Positions 1-9,583 of a DNA stretch of 64,000 nt are shown here, piece by piece. The DNA lies in contig JBCCXL010000005.1 of NCBI GenBank assembly GCA_039191605.1, positions 1-64,000 on the forward strand, read 5' to 3'. Position 1 is the stretch's first letter, and each line of letters starts with the position of its first letter. Made by a program: the position numbers and the translations under genes. This DNA comes from JBCCXL01 sp039191605. GTDB taxonomy: Bacteria > Acidobacteriota > Thermoanaerobaculia > Multivoradales > JAHZIX01. The notes beneath the pieces are model-generated. The model was not told the DNA's origin and did not search any database. It saw nothing but the letters and a program-made list of their open reading frames with translations.

Positions 1-1856
1 ACTACGACCTGCCGGAAGGCGCTCCGGTGGTGGACGGAGTGCGCCTGCCCATCGTCCTCGGCTTTCTGCTGGCCACCCTGACCTTCGTCCCCCTCGGCCA
101 GCTGCTGGCCCAGCGGCTCCAGCGTTTCCAGCAGGAGGGCAAGACCCTGTGGGGCTACAGCTGGGACATTCTCGGCTCCCTCGCCGGAGTGCTCGCCTTT
201 TCCGCCTTCGCCCTCGCCGCCACTCCGCCGCTGGTGTGGTTTCTGGTCTTCCTCGGCGCCGGCGCCTTCCTGCTGCTGCGCCACCGACGGGCGCCTCTCT
301 TTCTCGCTCTCGCCGCCGCCGCGGTGCTGGTGGTCGCTCTGGCCGAGCGCAACGAGACCTACAGCCCCTACTACGCCCTGCGCACCGAGGCCGGCCCGCT
401 GCTTCACGGCGTACGGGTGCTGACCAACGGCTCTCTGCACCAATACGGCGTGTCGATGGATTCCACCCTCCCCGCCGCCAGCGAGCGCCACGCCCGCATT
501 CGCGAGGGCTACCGGCTGCCCTACGAGCTGCTGGATCGCCCGCCGGGGCGGGTGCTGGTGCTCGGCGCCGGCACCGGCAACGACGTCGCCACCGCCCTCG
601 CCGCCGGAGCGGAATCGGTGGACGCGGTGGAGATCGATCCGAGCATCGCCGAGATCGGCCGGCAGCTGCATCCCGACCGACCCTATTCAGACCCCCGAGT
701 GCGACTCTTCACCACCGACGCCCGCTCCTTTCTCAACGAGAACGAAGAGAAATACGACCTCATCGTCTTCGGCACCCTGGATTCGATGACCCGGCTCTCG
801 GCCCTCTCCAACGTGCGCCTCGACAACTTCGTCTACACCCGCGAGAGCCTCCAGGCGGCCCGCGATCACCTCGCCCCCGACGGCGGCCTGGCCCTCTACT
901 TCATGGTCGCCCGACCGTATATCAGCCAGCGCCTCACCGGCATCATGCTGGAGGTCTTCGATACCTTCCCCTTCTTGGTGGAGGAGCACTTCCACCTCTT
1001 CAACACCCTGCTGATGACCGGCCCCGCCTTCGCGGATTACGGTGCGGAGCCGCGGGCGGAGCTAGCGCAGCAATTCCGCACCAACATCACTCCCCATCTC
1101 GAGCTGCCGGGGGACGACTGGCCCTTCCTCTACCTCGAGGATCGGGCGATCTCCTCCTTCTATCTCTCCCTCATCGCCATCCTCTCCCTGCTCGCCGCGG
1201 CGATGGTGTGGTTCGCCTCCCCCCAGCTGCGCCAATCGCTGCGCGCCGGCCGCGGTCCCGACGGCCCCATGTTCCTCTTCGGCGCCGGATTCCTGCTGCT
1301 GGAGACCCGCTCCGTCACCGCCGTCAACCTCGCCTGGGGGGCCACCTGGCTCACCAGCGCGGTGGTCTTCGGCTGCATTCTGCTGACCATCTATCTCGCC
1401 ACCGTCGCCACCGCCTTGCGGCCCATCTCCCTGCGCGGAGTCAGCGTCGGCCTGGCGCTCTCTCTGCTCATCGCCTGGGCGGTACCGGTGGAGACGCTGC
1501 TGAGCTTCGATACCGTCGGCCGACTGGCTCTCACCCTGCTGCTGGTGGGCGCCCCCATCTTCTTTGCCTCGGTGGGCTTCGCCCGAATCTTCGCCGCCCG
1601 CTCCGACGCCGCCGTGGCCTTCGGCTGGAACGTCCTCGGCGCCGTGGCCGGCGGTCTGCTGGAATTCCTGTCGATGATCACCGGCTTCCGCGCCCTCCTG
1701 CTGGTCGCCTTCGCCCTCTACGCCCTCGCCCTCTTCCTCGCCTTCCGCCAGGGAGTCGATGGCGAGCAGAAGAGCGAGCCGAACAGCGAGGCAACCGACA
1801 CTGTGATTCTCGACAAGACTGTGAATCTCGATGAAGGGGAGACCACCTCCGCATGA
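1..1856 (+). CDS. Spermidine synthase-like membrane protein, 5' end outside window
   Basis: The frame is open from the left edge, so the true start lies outside the window; a GTG at 27 is the first start codon visible inside. About three hydrophobic segments precede a Rossmann methyltransferase-like domain at about residues 115-370 (numbered from GTG 27). This domain has the SAM or decarboxy-SAM binding motif VLGAGTGND and an acidic VEIDPSI strand, as in polyamine aminopropyltransferases. Further membrane helices follow, including the GAGFLLLETRSVTAVN stretch typical of membrane-fused spermidine synthase-like proteins. Such fusions are common in Acidobacteriota and Deltaproteobacteria, and their substrate is usually unknown. 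The last 4 bases overlap the next gene, suggesting translational coupling with the SGNH hydrolase. Confidence 0.8.
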   Translation, partial: YDLPEGAPVVDGVRLPIVLGFLLATLTFVPLGQLLAQRLQRFQQEGKTLWGYSWDILGSLAGVLAFSAFALAATPPLVWFLVFLGAGAFLLLRHRRAPLFLALAAAAVLVVALAERNETYSPYYALRTEAGPLLHGVRVLTNGSLHQYGVSMDSTLPAASERHARIREGYRLPYELLDRPPGRVLVLGAGTGNDVATALAAGAESVDAVEIDPSIAEIGRQLHPDRPYSDPRVRLFTTDARSFLNENEEKYDLIVFGTLDSMTRLSALSNVRLDNFVYTRESLQAARDHLAPDGGLALYFMVARPYISQRLTGIMLEVFDTFPFLVEEHFHLFNTLLMTGPAFADYGAEPRAELAQQFRTNITPHLELPGDDWPFLYLEDRAISSFYLSLIAILSLLAAAMVWFASPQLRQSLRAGRGPDGPMFLFGAGFLLLETRSVTAVNLAWGATWLTSAVVFGCILLTIYLATVATALRPISLRGVSVGLALSLLIAWAVPVETLLSFDTVGRLALTLLLVGAPIFFASVGFARIFAARSDAAVAFGWNVLGAVAGGLLEFLSMITGFRALLLVAFALYALALFLAFRQGVDGEQKSEPNSEATDTVILDKTVNLDEGETTSA

Positions 1857-3007
1857 GCCCCTCCTCCCCTTCCCGCTCCTCCCGCCCCCGCCGCCTGCTC
1901 CTCGGCCTGGTGGTCGCCTTTCTCGCCCTCACCCTGCTGGAGGGCCTCGCCAGCTGGCTGTGGCTGCTGCCGGACTACCGCGCCTTCCGCGGCGAGCAGC
2001 CGAAGGCCACCACCTTCAAAGAAGAGAGCCACAGCCGCTATGACCCCGACATCGGCTGGGTGCACGTTCCCGACCGCCACCTCCAGGACTTCTACGGCCC
2101 CGGCGCCGACATCACCATCAACGCCGACGGCTTCCGCGGCCTCAACCCGGACCTCGGCCCCGCCGGCACCGCGAACCGCGCCGGCCGCTACCGGGTCGTC
2201 TCCCTGGGAGATTCCTTCACCCTGGGCTACGGAGTGGGGGACGGCGAGACCTACCCGGCCTGGCTGGAGCGCCTCAATCCCGGCGTAGAAACCGTCAACC
2301 TCGGCCAGGGGGGCTACTCCGTCGGCCAGTGCGCCCTGTGGTATCAGCGGGTTGCCGAGCAGCTGGATACCGACCTGCTGCTCTACGCCCTGATCGTTGA
2401 CGACATCTGGCGCATGGGCAGCACCCGCACCGCCAACGGCTACGGCCTGCCCCGCTTCGAGCTGGTGGGCGACGCGGTACAGGTCTCCGGCCAGCCGGTG
2501 GCCGACAAGATCGCCAGCGGCGCCCCGCTGCTGGAGCGCGGTCAGGCGGTGGACTTCTTCCTGCGGGAGAGCGCCCTCGCTCGCAGCCTTCGAAGCGTGC
2601 TTCCCAGCCCCGAGAGCGGCCCCGAGGCGTTAGAGGCCGAAGAGCTCGTCACCCTCACCCTGGCCCTGCTGAGAGACCTCGAGCAAGACGCCAAAAACCG
2701 GCAGGCCACCTTCGCGGTGGTGCTGCTCCCGGAGCTCCGAGAGCTGCCGGACGACGCCAGCAGCCCCGCCGCCGCCACCTACCGCAGCGTCTCCGAAACC
2801 CTCACCATCACCCTGCGCCGCCGCGGCGTCCCTTACCTCGACCTGCGCCCCGCCTTCCGCGCCCAGGGCCCCACCGCCCGCGCCTTCTACCTCGACGAGG
2901 TCTGGCACCACTACAGCCCCTCCGGCAACCGCTTCGTCGCCGAGGGCATTGACGCCTGGCTCAGCCAAAGCCTCCCCGGCTACCCCCGCCGCCTCCCAGC
3001 CCCCTGA
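1853..3007 (+). CDS. Membrane-anchored SGNH/GDSL hydrolase
   Basis: The 384-residue protein starts at an ATG overlapping the previous stop by 4 bases. One N-terminal hydrophobic helix (about residues 15-40) anchors it, with the catalytic part outside. Block I is SLGDSFTLGYG with nucleophile Ser121. NLGQGGYSVGQ resembles block II/III, and near the C-terminus DEVWHHYSPSGN carries the Asp-x-x-His type motif of block V. The ITINADGFRG segment is common in SGNH proteins linked to exopolysaccharide or cell-envelope acyl ester metabolism. The family cleaves or transfers O-acyl groups; the substrate here is not determined. Confidence 0.85.
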   Translation: MSPSSPSRSSRPRRLLLGLVVAFLALTLLEGLASWLWLLPDYRAFRGEQPKATTFKEESHSRYDPDIGWVHVPDRHLQDFYGPGADITINADGFRGLNPDLGPAGTANRAGRYRVVSLGDSFTLGYGVGDGETYPAWLERLNPGVETVNLGQGGYSVGQCALWYQRVAEQLDTDLLLYALIVDDIWRMGSTRTANGYGLPRFELVGDAVQVSGQPVADKIASGAPLLERGQAVDFFLRESALARSLRSVLPSPESGPEALEAEELVTLTLALLRDLEQDAKNRQATFAVVLLPELRELPDDASSPAAATYRSVSETLTITLRRRGVPYLDLRPAFRAQGPTARAFYLDEVWHHYSPSGNRFVAEGIDAWLSQSLPGYPRRLPAP

Positions 3008-3039
3008 GCCTACGCCGGGAGAGCCCCCGAATCAGAAAA

Positions 3040-3242
3040 GTGCCTGGCACCTTACGCTCTAAAATCACGGAAAGTGCCTGGCACCGCACGACCGTGATCC
3101 CATAGAGGTGCCTGGCACCTTTACGCGAGCTAGGGTTCGTGGAGCAGGGAAAGTGCCTGGCACCGCACAGCCGTGATCCCACGAAAGTGCCTGGCACCTC
3201 TGCGCGGGCTAGCGCTCGTGGAGCAGGGAAAGTGCCTGGCAC
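3040..3242. repeat. Intergenic array of six GTGCCTGGCAC palindromes
   Basis: Six perfect copies of the 11-base palindrome GTGCCTGGCAC begin at 3040, 3074, 3108, 3153, 3187 and 3232. Spacing alternates 34/45 bases after the first copies, giving a 79-base higher-order period in which the flanks (GGAGCAGGGAAA before, CGCACAGCCG after) are also conserved. The array fills most of the 386 bases between the SGNH hydrolase gene and the next start. Irregular spacing, the short palindromic unit and absence of cas genes argue against CRISPR. It resembles REP-type dispersed palindromes. Confidence 0.9.
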
Positions 3243-3393
3243 CGCACAGCCGGCACCCCACAGTCGCAGAGAGCAGAACAGATCCTCTTCAACCGGCTCC
3301 CTAGGGGCAGCGGCCAGTAACGCCGCCTATGCTAAGGTCCCGCCACTACCCCGACAGCTCAATTCCTCTAGATTTCCCCGGAAGGAGTCCGCC

Positions 3394-4212
3394 ATGCGTC
3401 TTGCTGCCCTCGTATTTTCCGTGGCCCTGATTACCACCGCGATGCTGGCAACCCAGACGGCGACGGCGCAGAACCCTGACGAGACCTGCGCCGAGCAGCT
3501 GGACGCCATGTACGACGAGTTCGCCAGCAACCTCCATGGCCTCGAGCGGCAGCGGGATCCGATGCGCGGCAGCCTGCGGACGGGCCAGCGGAACTCGGTG
3601 CGAATCGACCTCTCCGGCGGCTCCCAATACTTCATCGGCGGGGCCTGCGACCTCGGCTGCGACCTCTTCGACCTCGTGCTGCGAGATCGCCAGGGCAATA
3701 TCGTCGCCGCAGACACCGAGAACGACGACGTGCCGATCATCGACTTCATTCCCGACGACGACGGCGTCTTCACTCTCGAGGCTCAGATGCGCTCCTGCAA
3801 TAGCGGGTCGTGCGTCTACCACGTCGGCAGCTTCTTCCAGGACAACCCCTGGCTCTCCCAATGCCACCAGCAGCTGGAGGCCGCCGCCGAGGCCCTGGCG
3901 GACGACTATCCCGACCTGCGCCAGGTCGTTGAGCCCATCGTCGGCAGCCTCGACGATGGCCGCAGCCTGGTGGAAGAAGTCCGGATGGGGCGCGGCGACT
4001 ATCTGATCCTCGGCGTCTGCGACGGAGACTGCTCGGACCTGAACCTCATTGCGAAGGAAAACGGCCAGATCATCGACCGCGATCTGGAAGACGACGACTA
4101 CCCGGTGCTGGCCATCGAGAGCACCGCCCCCGGTCCCGTCGACGTAACGGTGCAAATGGCCACCTGCGACGTCTCCCCCTGCTTCTTCGGGCTCGGGATC
4201 TATACCTTCTGA
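3394..4212 (+). CDS. Secreted protein with two PPC-like repeats
   Basis: The ATG at 3394 is chosen because GGAAGGAG lies 7 bases upstream and it gives a clean signal peptide ending near TATAQ; the frame is open further upstream only through the palindrome array. The mature protein (272 residues including signal) has two related beta-rich modules. Each has a paired-cysteine motif (GACDLGCDLFDL and GVCDGDCSDLNL), a DxENDD or LEDDDYP acidic turn and a later C-x4-5-C pair (RSCNSGSC, ATCDVSPC). This resembles bacterial pre-peptidase C-terminal (PPC) domains, but no catalytic domain is attached. Function is unknown; probably an envelope or secreted binding protein with disulfides. Confidence 0.75.
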   Translation: MRLAALVFSVALITTAMLATQTATAQNPDETCAEQLDAMYDEFASNLHGLERQRDPMRGSLRTGQRNSVRIDLSGGSQYFIGGACDLGCDLFDLVLRDRQGNIVAADTENDDVPIIDFIPDDDGVFTLEAQMRSCNSGSCVYHVGSFFQDNPWLSQCHQQLEAAAEALADDYPDLRQVVEPIVGSLDDGRSLVEEVRMGRGDYLILGVCDGDCSDLNLIAKENGQIIDRDLEDDDYPVLAIESTAPGPVDVTVQMATCDVSPCFFGLGIYTF

Positions 4213-4281
4213 GGTATACCGCTTCTGAGATTCGAAGCCCCTGAGGTTGTCTAAAGCTGTTGGGATCTAAGGCTCAAGCAT

Positions 4282-4316
4282 TGACGAGAGAGGGAGGCTA
4301 TCCCCCTCTCTCGTCA
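4282..4316. terminator. Bidirectional hairpin between convergent genes
   Basis: A perfect 13-base stem, TGACGAGAGAGGG (4282-4294) pairing with CCCTCTCTCGTCA (4304-4316), encloses a 9-base loop. It lies between the convergent secreted-protein gene (ends 4212) and the TMTC-like gene (ends 4374). There is no strong U-run on either strand, so termination efficiency is uncertain. Confidence 0.6.
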
Positions 4317-4373
4317 GGGCGCCAAGTCGCCAGCAGCCAGCCTTCCAGCCCCTGAAGGGTTAGGCTTCTGGAA

Positions 4374-6836
4374 CTAGGGTCCAGACGCCCCCTCTGCAGA
4401 CGCCGCCTCTACCGCCTGACGCATCGGCTGTCCGGAACGGTAGAGAGCAAGCCGACTCTCAAACTCCACCGCCAGCGGCTCGACGCCGGCCTCTCGCGCC
4501 AGCTGCACCGCCCGCTGGGCGGTGGCTACCGCTTCGTCGAAGCGACCGGACTCCGCCAGGGCGGCGGCGTAGGCGTCCAAGGCGATGGGCTCGAGCCCGT
4601 TGGTTAGGGCCACCGCCTGCTCGCCGTAGGTCACCGCCTTCGCCCCGTCGCGCAGACCATCGTCGGGGTGGGTGGAGAAGGTCCACGCCAGGCTGGTGAG
4701 GAGCTGAGGCCAGCCGGGGCGCAGGGCGACCGCTGCCTCGTATTGCTCCATTGCCTCTTCCAGGCGCCCGAGGCTCGCCAGAGCCTTGCCGAGGTTGTTG
4801 TGGGCGTCGGCGTTCTCCGGATCCAGCTTCACCGCCTCGCGGAAGCGCGCGGCGGCCTCCAGCAGCTGCCCCTGGCGGGCGAAGGCGAAGCCCAGGCGGC
4901 TGTGGGCGCGAGCGTCCAACGGATCCAGGGTGACGGCCAGGCTCAGCGGCTCCAGGGCCTCTTCTGGACGACCCGACTCCAGCAGCGCGACGCCGAGGTT
5001 GAAAGCCGCCTCCTTGTAGGCGGGATCTTTCTCCAGCGCCTGCCGGAAATTGGAGAGGGCCAGCTCCCGCTCCCCCTGACGCCACTTCAGCGCCGCCAAG
5101 GAGTTGTAGATCTCCGCTCGCTCCGGCTCCAGCTCCAGAGCCTGACGATAGTGATCCTGGGCCTCTTCCAGCTCTCCCTGGGTCGAAAGAGCATTGCCCA
5201 GCGCCAGGTGCGACTTCGCACTCTCCGGCGCCAGCCGCAGCGCGTTGCGCAGGTTGTCGATGGCCAGATCCAGCTGGCCTCGGCGCATCAGCGCAATCCC
5301 TAAGTTGGTGTAGGCGGAATCGTTCTCCGCCAGCTGCAGCGAGGTAGCGAAATGTCCCACCGCGCGATTCAGCCTCGCCGTCGCCTGCTCTCCCCCCTCG
5401 CCCTCGGGGTTCTCCAGCAGCGCGACCCCGAGGTTGTTGTGGGCTCGGGAATTGTCCGGGCGAGCTTCCAAAGTTTTGGCGTAGAGAGTCTCGGCGCTGA
5501 CGAAATCCTCGCCGCGCTCCCGCACCGTCCACACGCTGGCCACCAGGGCTAGGGTCAGGGTCGCCGCCGCCACCCCCATCAAGGAGCGCGACGAGCTCAC
5601 CCCGGCGAGGCGGGAGAGCCAGGCCCAGCCCCCCAGCACTACCAAGATCACCAGCGCCGCCAGCGGCAGATACATCCGCCGCTCGGCGGCGACCTCCGTG
5701 GCGATGGGCAGCAGCGAAGAAGAAGGAGCCAGAACCAGGAAGAAGAGGGCCCCCAGGAAAGCCACCGGACGACCTCGCCGCAGCCCCCAGAGGGTGATAG
5801 CGAGCAGCGCGACGATCACCAGCAGCGGCAGCGCCACCGAGCCGATGCCCGCGGCGATGGGCCAGTCGTCATAGTCCACCACCAGCGGTGAAGGCCAAAT
5901 CGCCAGCCGCAGATAGTGCAGGATCACCCCCGCCTGGGTGAGCAGGTAATCCACCGGGGTGAGCTCGGCGTAAGAGAAGCTCACCGAGCGATCCCGGGAG
6001 GAGCCCAGCACCAGCACGGCGAGAAGGGCCCAGGAAGAAGCCAGCAGGCCGTAGAAGGCCGGCCGCAGGCTCAGGGCCCGGCGCCACGAACCGCTGAGCA
6101 GCAGGCGGTCGTAGGTCCACACCAGCAGCGGCGCCACCACCATCACTTCCTTGCTCGCCATGCCGGCGAAGCAGGCCACCACCGCCACCAGCGCCCATCC
6201 TCCGAGCTTCGACGTCCCTGGTTGAGTTGCGGAACTCTCCGCCGCCTCGCCCCTCGCCAGCAGCGAGGTCGCACCGTAGGCCCGCTCGAGGCCATAGAGG
6301 GTGAGCAACAGGAAGACGCTCACCAGCAGCTCCGTGCGCTGCACGATGTACAGCACCGCCTCGCTGACCAGCGGGTGCGCCGCCCACAGCAGCGCCACCG
6401 CCAGCGCCAGCAGCGTGCCGGTCCCGGCGGCGAAGCGCTGGGCTAAGGGCCGGCGGCCCAGGGCGCGGCGCAGCAGATCGAAGAGCAGCAGGGCCGCGAG
6501 CCAGTGGAGCAGCAGGTTGAAGCCGCGATGCACCGCGGGATCCAGCTCCCCGAGAGCGTAGGTCACAGCGAAGGAGAGGCTGGAGAGGGGGCGCCCGGCG
6601 AGGGGAGAGTTGTCCGGCGGCGAGAGGGAATTGCCGAAGGAGCGAATGGAGGTGTTCTCCACCAGCGCCGGGATGTCGTCCAGCACAAAGGCTCCACCGA
6701 GGCTTCCCCAATAGGCCAAGGCCAGCACCAGGGCCAGCACCACCGGCGGCCACCACGGCAGGGAGGAATTCCCTTCGGGGGCCGAGGCGTCGACATCCTC
6801 GGTCATCGAGGGCTCTTCATGGTTCAGTTCATTCAT
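4374..6836 (-). CDS. TMTC-like multi-pass membrane protein with C-terminal TPRs
   Basis: The ATG at 6836 has GAGG about 10 bases upstream and removes a non-conserved extension; an ATG at 6806 is an alternative. The 820-residue protein begins with a GT-C-like membrane half (about residues 20-460). This carries the FVLDDIPALVENTSI first loop with a DD motif, the GRPLSSLSF motif and AAHPLVSEAVLYIVQRTE, all characteristic of TMTC-type putative O-mannosyltransferases. The second half is 8-10 tetratricopeptide repeats with regular A-x-x-NLG-x-AL spacing. By family, it may transfer a sugar from a lipid-linked donor to exported proteins, with the TPRs recruiting substrates. The donor and acceptor are unknown. 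It is followed upstream on the same strand by a paralogue. Confidence 0.85.
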   Translation of the reverse strand: MNELNHEEPSMTEDVDASAPEGNSSLPWWPPVVLALVLALAYWGSLGGAFVLDDIPALVENTSIRSFGNSLSPPDNSPLAGRPLSSLSFAVTYALGELDPAVHRGFNLLLHWLAALLLFDLLRRALGRRPLAQRFAAGTGTLLALAVALLWAAHPLVSEAVLYIVQRTELLVSVFLLLTLYGLERAYGATSLLARGEAAESSATQPGTSKLGGWALVAVVACFAGMASKEVMVVAPLLVWTYDRLLLSGSWRRALSLRPAFYGLLASSWALLAVLVLGSSRDRSVSFSYAELTPVDYLLTQAGVILHYLRLAIWPSPLVVDYDDWPIAAGIGSVALPLLVIVALLAITLWGLRRGRPVAFLGALFFLVLAPSSSLLPIATEVAAERRMYLPLAALVILVVLGGWAWLSRLAGVSSSRSLMGVAAATLTLALVASVWTVRERGEDFVSAETLYAKTLEARPDNSRAHNNLGVALLENPEGEGGEQATARLNRAVGHFATSLQLAENDSAYTNLGIALMRRGQLDLAIDNLRNALRLAPESAKSHLALGNALSTQGELEEAQDHYRQALELEPERAEIYNSLAALKWRQGERELALSNFRQALEKDPAYKEAAFNLGVALLESGRPEEALEPLSLAVTLDPLDARAHSRLGFAFARQGQLLEAAARFREAVKLDPENADAHNNLGKALASLGRLEEAMEQYEAAVALRPGWPQLLTSLAWTFSTHPDDGLRDGAKAVTYGEQAVALTNGLEPIALDAYAAALAESGRFDEAVATAQRAVQLAREAGVEPLAVEFESRLALYRSGQPMRQAVEAASAEGASGP

Positions 6837-6946
6837 CGGCTGCAGACCTCGTGAGAGAGAGGATCGAAGGGAAAAATACGGTAGAGGATTCGGGAAGTTG
6901 CCGCGAGGGGATCGGCGCAAGTCGAAGCCGGGGCTCCAGCTCAGTA

Positions 6947-7044
6947 GGTCGGGCTCAGTCGGTCGGGCTCAGTCGGTCGGGCTCAGTCGGTCGGGCTCAG
7001 TCGGTCGGGCTCATCAAGTCGGGCTCAGCAAGTCGGGCTCGGCC
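6947..7044. repeat. Seven-copy 14-bp tandem repeat
   Basis: Four perfect copies of GGTCGGGCTCAGTC (6947-7002) are followed by three diverged copies (7003-7044, ending TCATCA, AGCA and GGCC). The array lies between two same-strand TMTC-like genes, downstream of the 7056-9428 gene and upstream of the 4374-6836 gene. It is likely a slippage-prone minisatellite; it carries no start codon or RBS-like signal. Confidence 0.9.
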
Positions 7045-7055
7045 ATCTAGGCTCC

Positions 7056-9428
7056 TCAGGACTGGAGTCGCTCCAGCATCTGCCGGGCGGCATCTAGCTG
7101 AGGGTCCAGCTCCAGGGCGCGCTCCAGAGCCTGCCGAGCGGCGGGGATCTGTCCCGCCGCGGCTCGCGCCTGGCCGAGCAGGAGCCAGGCTGGGGCGACG
7201 CCCTGCGGGGCGGCCCCGGCAGCTCCCTCGGCCTCGAGGGCCGCAAGACCTGCCTCCAGCTCCGCCACCGCCGCCGCCGGCTGACCGGTCGCCAGCAGCG
7301 CCGTGCCGTAGCCGAGACGGGAAGACGAGCGGGTCGGCGCCAGCTCCGCCGCTCGGGCGAAATGCTCCAGGGCCTCCGGCAGGCGACCCGTCGCCGCCAG
7401 CGCCGACGCCAGGTTGCTACGGGCGTCGGCGGAATCTGGATCCAGCTCCACCGCCCGCTGCAGGGATTCCCGCGCCGGCTCCACGGCTCCCGTCGACAGC
7501 AGCGTCGTTCCCAGGTTGTACCACCCCTGGGCGCGCTGAGGATCGAGCTCCACGGCGCGCTGGAATTGCTCCAGAGCCTCCGGCAGGCGGCCCAAATCCG
7601 CCAGGGCGTTGCCGTAGCGCAGGCGCAGGTCCGCATCTTCCGGGGCCGCCGCCACCGCTCGGCTCCAGGAATCCACCCCTTCTCCGGAAGCGGTGGCGAG
7701 GGCCGCCGCCATCTCCACCCGCCGGGCCTGCAGCTCAGCGATGCGAGGATCGGAGTCAGATGCCAGTGAGCCCAGAGCTTCCCCGTAGGCCTGTCGGGCC
7801 TCCCCGTAGCGCCCCGCTAAACGCAGCACGTCGGCGAGATTCACCCTCGGCTGGAAGCGATCCGGCGCCAGCTCTACGACCCGCCGGTAGCCCGCCGCCG
7901 CCTCTTCATAGCGGCGCTGGTCGGCGAGGAAATTCGAGTAGTTGAAGTGGCCGTCAACGTAGTCCGGCTTCAGCGCCAGGGCCTCGCGGAAATTCAGCTC
8001 CGCCCGCTCCGGCTCGCCGCGCTCCGCGTAATCCAGGCCGAGCCCCATGCGCGGAATCTCCGTCGCCGAGTTGGTCACCGCCCATTGGGCGTGGAAGGAG
8101 AAGGGATCGCGGAAAAACTGGCCACGGTGAAAGCTCACCGCCGCGGAGAGCACGATCAGACCCGCGACGATGCCGAAGACCCAGCGCCCCTCGTTGCCGG
8201 GGAGCTGGCCGGCGCGCTCCCATCGGCTGAGCCAGAGCCCCGCCACCAGCGCCGCCGCAAAGTAGGCCAGCAGCACGTAGCGCTCAGAGAATTTGGCCTC
8301 TTGATAGAGCACGTTGGCGGTAGCCAATTGGGCGAGCACGAACCAGCCGGCGGCAAAGGCCAAAAGAGGCTTCGAGGCCCCCGCCCGGCGCGCCGCCAGC
8401 ACTAAAACTACCGCCAGCACCAGGCCGGCAACGGCCCGCCAGGGAGTCCACCACACCGCGAAGGGAGGCTCGTAGTGCAGATCGACGAAGGGCAGGAAGA
8501 GAGTCTGCAGCGAGTAGAGCAGAGAGACCAGCGGCCCCAGCGGCTGCTCCAGCACCGCAAAGCGCAGCTCGTCGCCGCCGAAGAGCTTCTGCCGCAGGCC
8601 GAAGTAGGCCACCGTCACCGCCGCCATGGTGCCGTAGCGAACCCAGCGCTCGCGATCCATCCACCGCAGCAGGGCGCTGAACCAGCCGGACGATCCGGCG
8701 GAGTCCTGCAAAGCGGCAATCAGACCCTGGCGCGGCCCCTCAGCGCTCTTCCCGAGGCCTAGAGCGTCTGCCAGCAGCAACAGAGCCGGCATCACCACCA
8801 TCTGCTCCTTGCCGAAGAGAGAGGCGGTGAAGAGCACCAGAGTCGCGACGGTCCATCGCGGCCCCCAGCGCAGGCTCGCCCACAGCGTCGCCAGGGCGAA
8901 GACCGCCGGCTGCAGGGTCTCTCGCCCGGACGCGGTGGGATAGACGCAGGAGGAGGTCGCGGGGTGCAGGGCCAGCAGGGCCGCAACCGCTAGAGCGCTC
9001 CAGGGGCCGACCCCTAAGCGCCGCAGCGCCCCCCAGGCAACCACCAGAAGCAGCCCCGCCAGCGCTCCGTTGAAGAGGTGGAAGGGACGCGGATTCTCGC
9101 CGTGAAGGGCCTTCTGCACCAGCAGCGTGCTGCGGGTGATGGGCCGGTAATAGGCCAGCCCCGGGAAGTGCCGCTCGCGAAAATATTGCGCCACGTCCGC
9201 CACCGATTCCGGCGGCGGATGGTTGAGGATCACCTCGATATCGTCGTAGATCCAGGTCGCCGACCAGGCCGCCACGCCGTAGAGCACGCCGGCCCCCAGG
9301 GCCAGCAGCAGCAGCGCCGCCATCAGCCATCGCGGCGACAGCCCCGCCATTGATGACCGCCGCGACGACGGGTCAGCGCCGGTGTCGGGAGAAGTCTGAG
9401 CTTCGGAAGAGGATTCAGGCGAAGGCAT
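7056..9428 (-). CDS. Second TMTC-like membrane protein with TPR tail
   Basis: The ATG at 9428 gives 790 residues. The longer frame to 9596 is rejected because it would overlap the divergent lipoprotein start at 9584 and encodes low-complexity sequence. A first transmembrane helix is followed by TWIYDDIEVILNHPP, retaining the DD motif, then YYRPITRSTLLVQKAL, the FHLFNGALAG helix and LHPATSSCVYPTASGRE. These match the TMTC/DUF1736-like membrane fold. About residues 460-780 are TPRs rich in Ala and Leu. It is a paralogue of the neighbouring 4374-6836 gene with clearly diverged sequence. A protein glycosylation role is inferred from family resemblance only. Confidence 0.82.
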   Translation of the reverse strand: MPSPESSSEAQTSPDTGADPSSRRSSMAGLSPRWLMAALLLLALGAGVLYGVAAWSATWIYDDIEVILNHPPPESVADVAQYFRERHFPGLAYYRPITRSTLLVQKALHGENPRPFHLFNGALAGLLLVVAWGALRRLGVGPWSALAVAALLALHPATSSCVYPTASGRETLQPAVFALATLWASLRWGPRWTVATLVLFTASLFGKEQMVVMPALLLLADALGLGKSAEGPRQGLIAALQDSAGSSGWFSALLRWMDRERWVRYGTMAAVTVAYFGLRQKLFGGDELRFAVLEQPLGPLVSLLYSLQTLFLPFVDLHYEPPFAVWWTPWRAVAGLVLAVVLVLAARRAGASKPLLAFAAGWFVLAQLATANVLYQEAKFSERYVLLAYFAAALVAGLWLSRWERAGQLPGNEGRWVFGIVAGLIVLSAAVSFHRGQFFRDPFSFHAQWAVTNSATEIPRMGLGLDYAERGEPERAELNFREALALKPDYVDGHFNYSNFLADQRRYEEAAAGYRRVVELAPDRFQPRVNLADVLRLAGRYGEARQAYGEALGSLASDSDPRIAELQARRVEMAAALATASGEGVDSWSRAVAAAPEDADLRLRYGNALADLGRLPEALEQFQRAVELDPQRAQGWYNLGTTLLSTGAVEPARESLQRAVELDPDSADARSNLASALAATGRLPEALEHFARAAELAPTRSSSRLGYGTALLATGQPAAAVAELEAGLAALEAEGAAGAAPQGVAPAWLLLGQARAAAGQIPAARQALERALELDPQLDAARQMLERLQS

Positions 9429-9583
9429 GGAGGGCGAGATCTCCGGCTCCAGGTGGTGGGATGGTGCGGGCTCGTCCCGGAGGGAGCTCGTAGTCAGCGG
9501 AGTATAGCAATGGTAGCCTCGGCCTCCCGCCCGCGGCGACGGCGCGCCGCGACTCCATTGGCCTCTTTCCGCGGAGAGCTCCC

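Noticed and set aside
3040..3242. CRISPR array
   Set aside because: The unit is an 11-base palindrome with irregular 34/45 spacing and conserved spacers; no cas genes are present.
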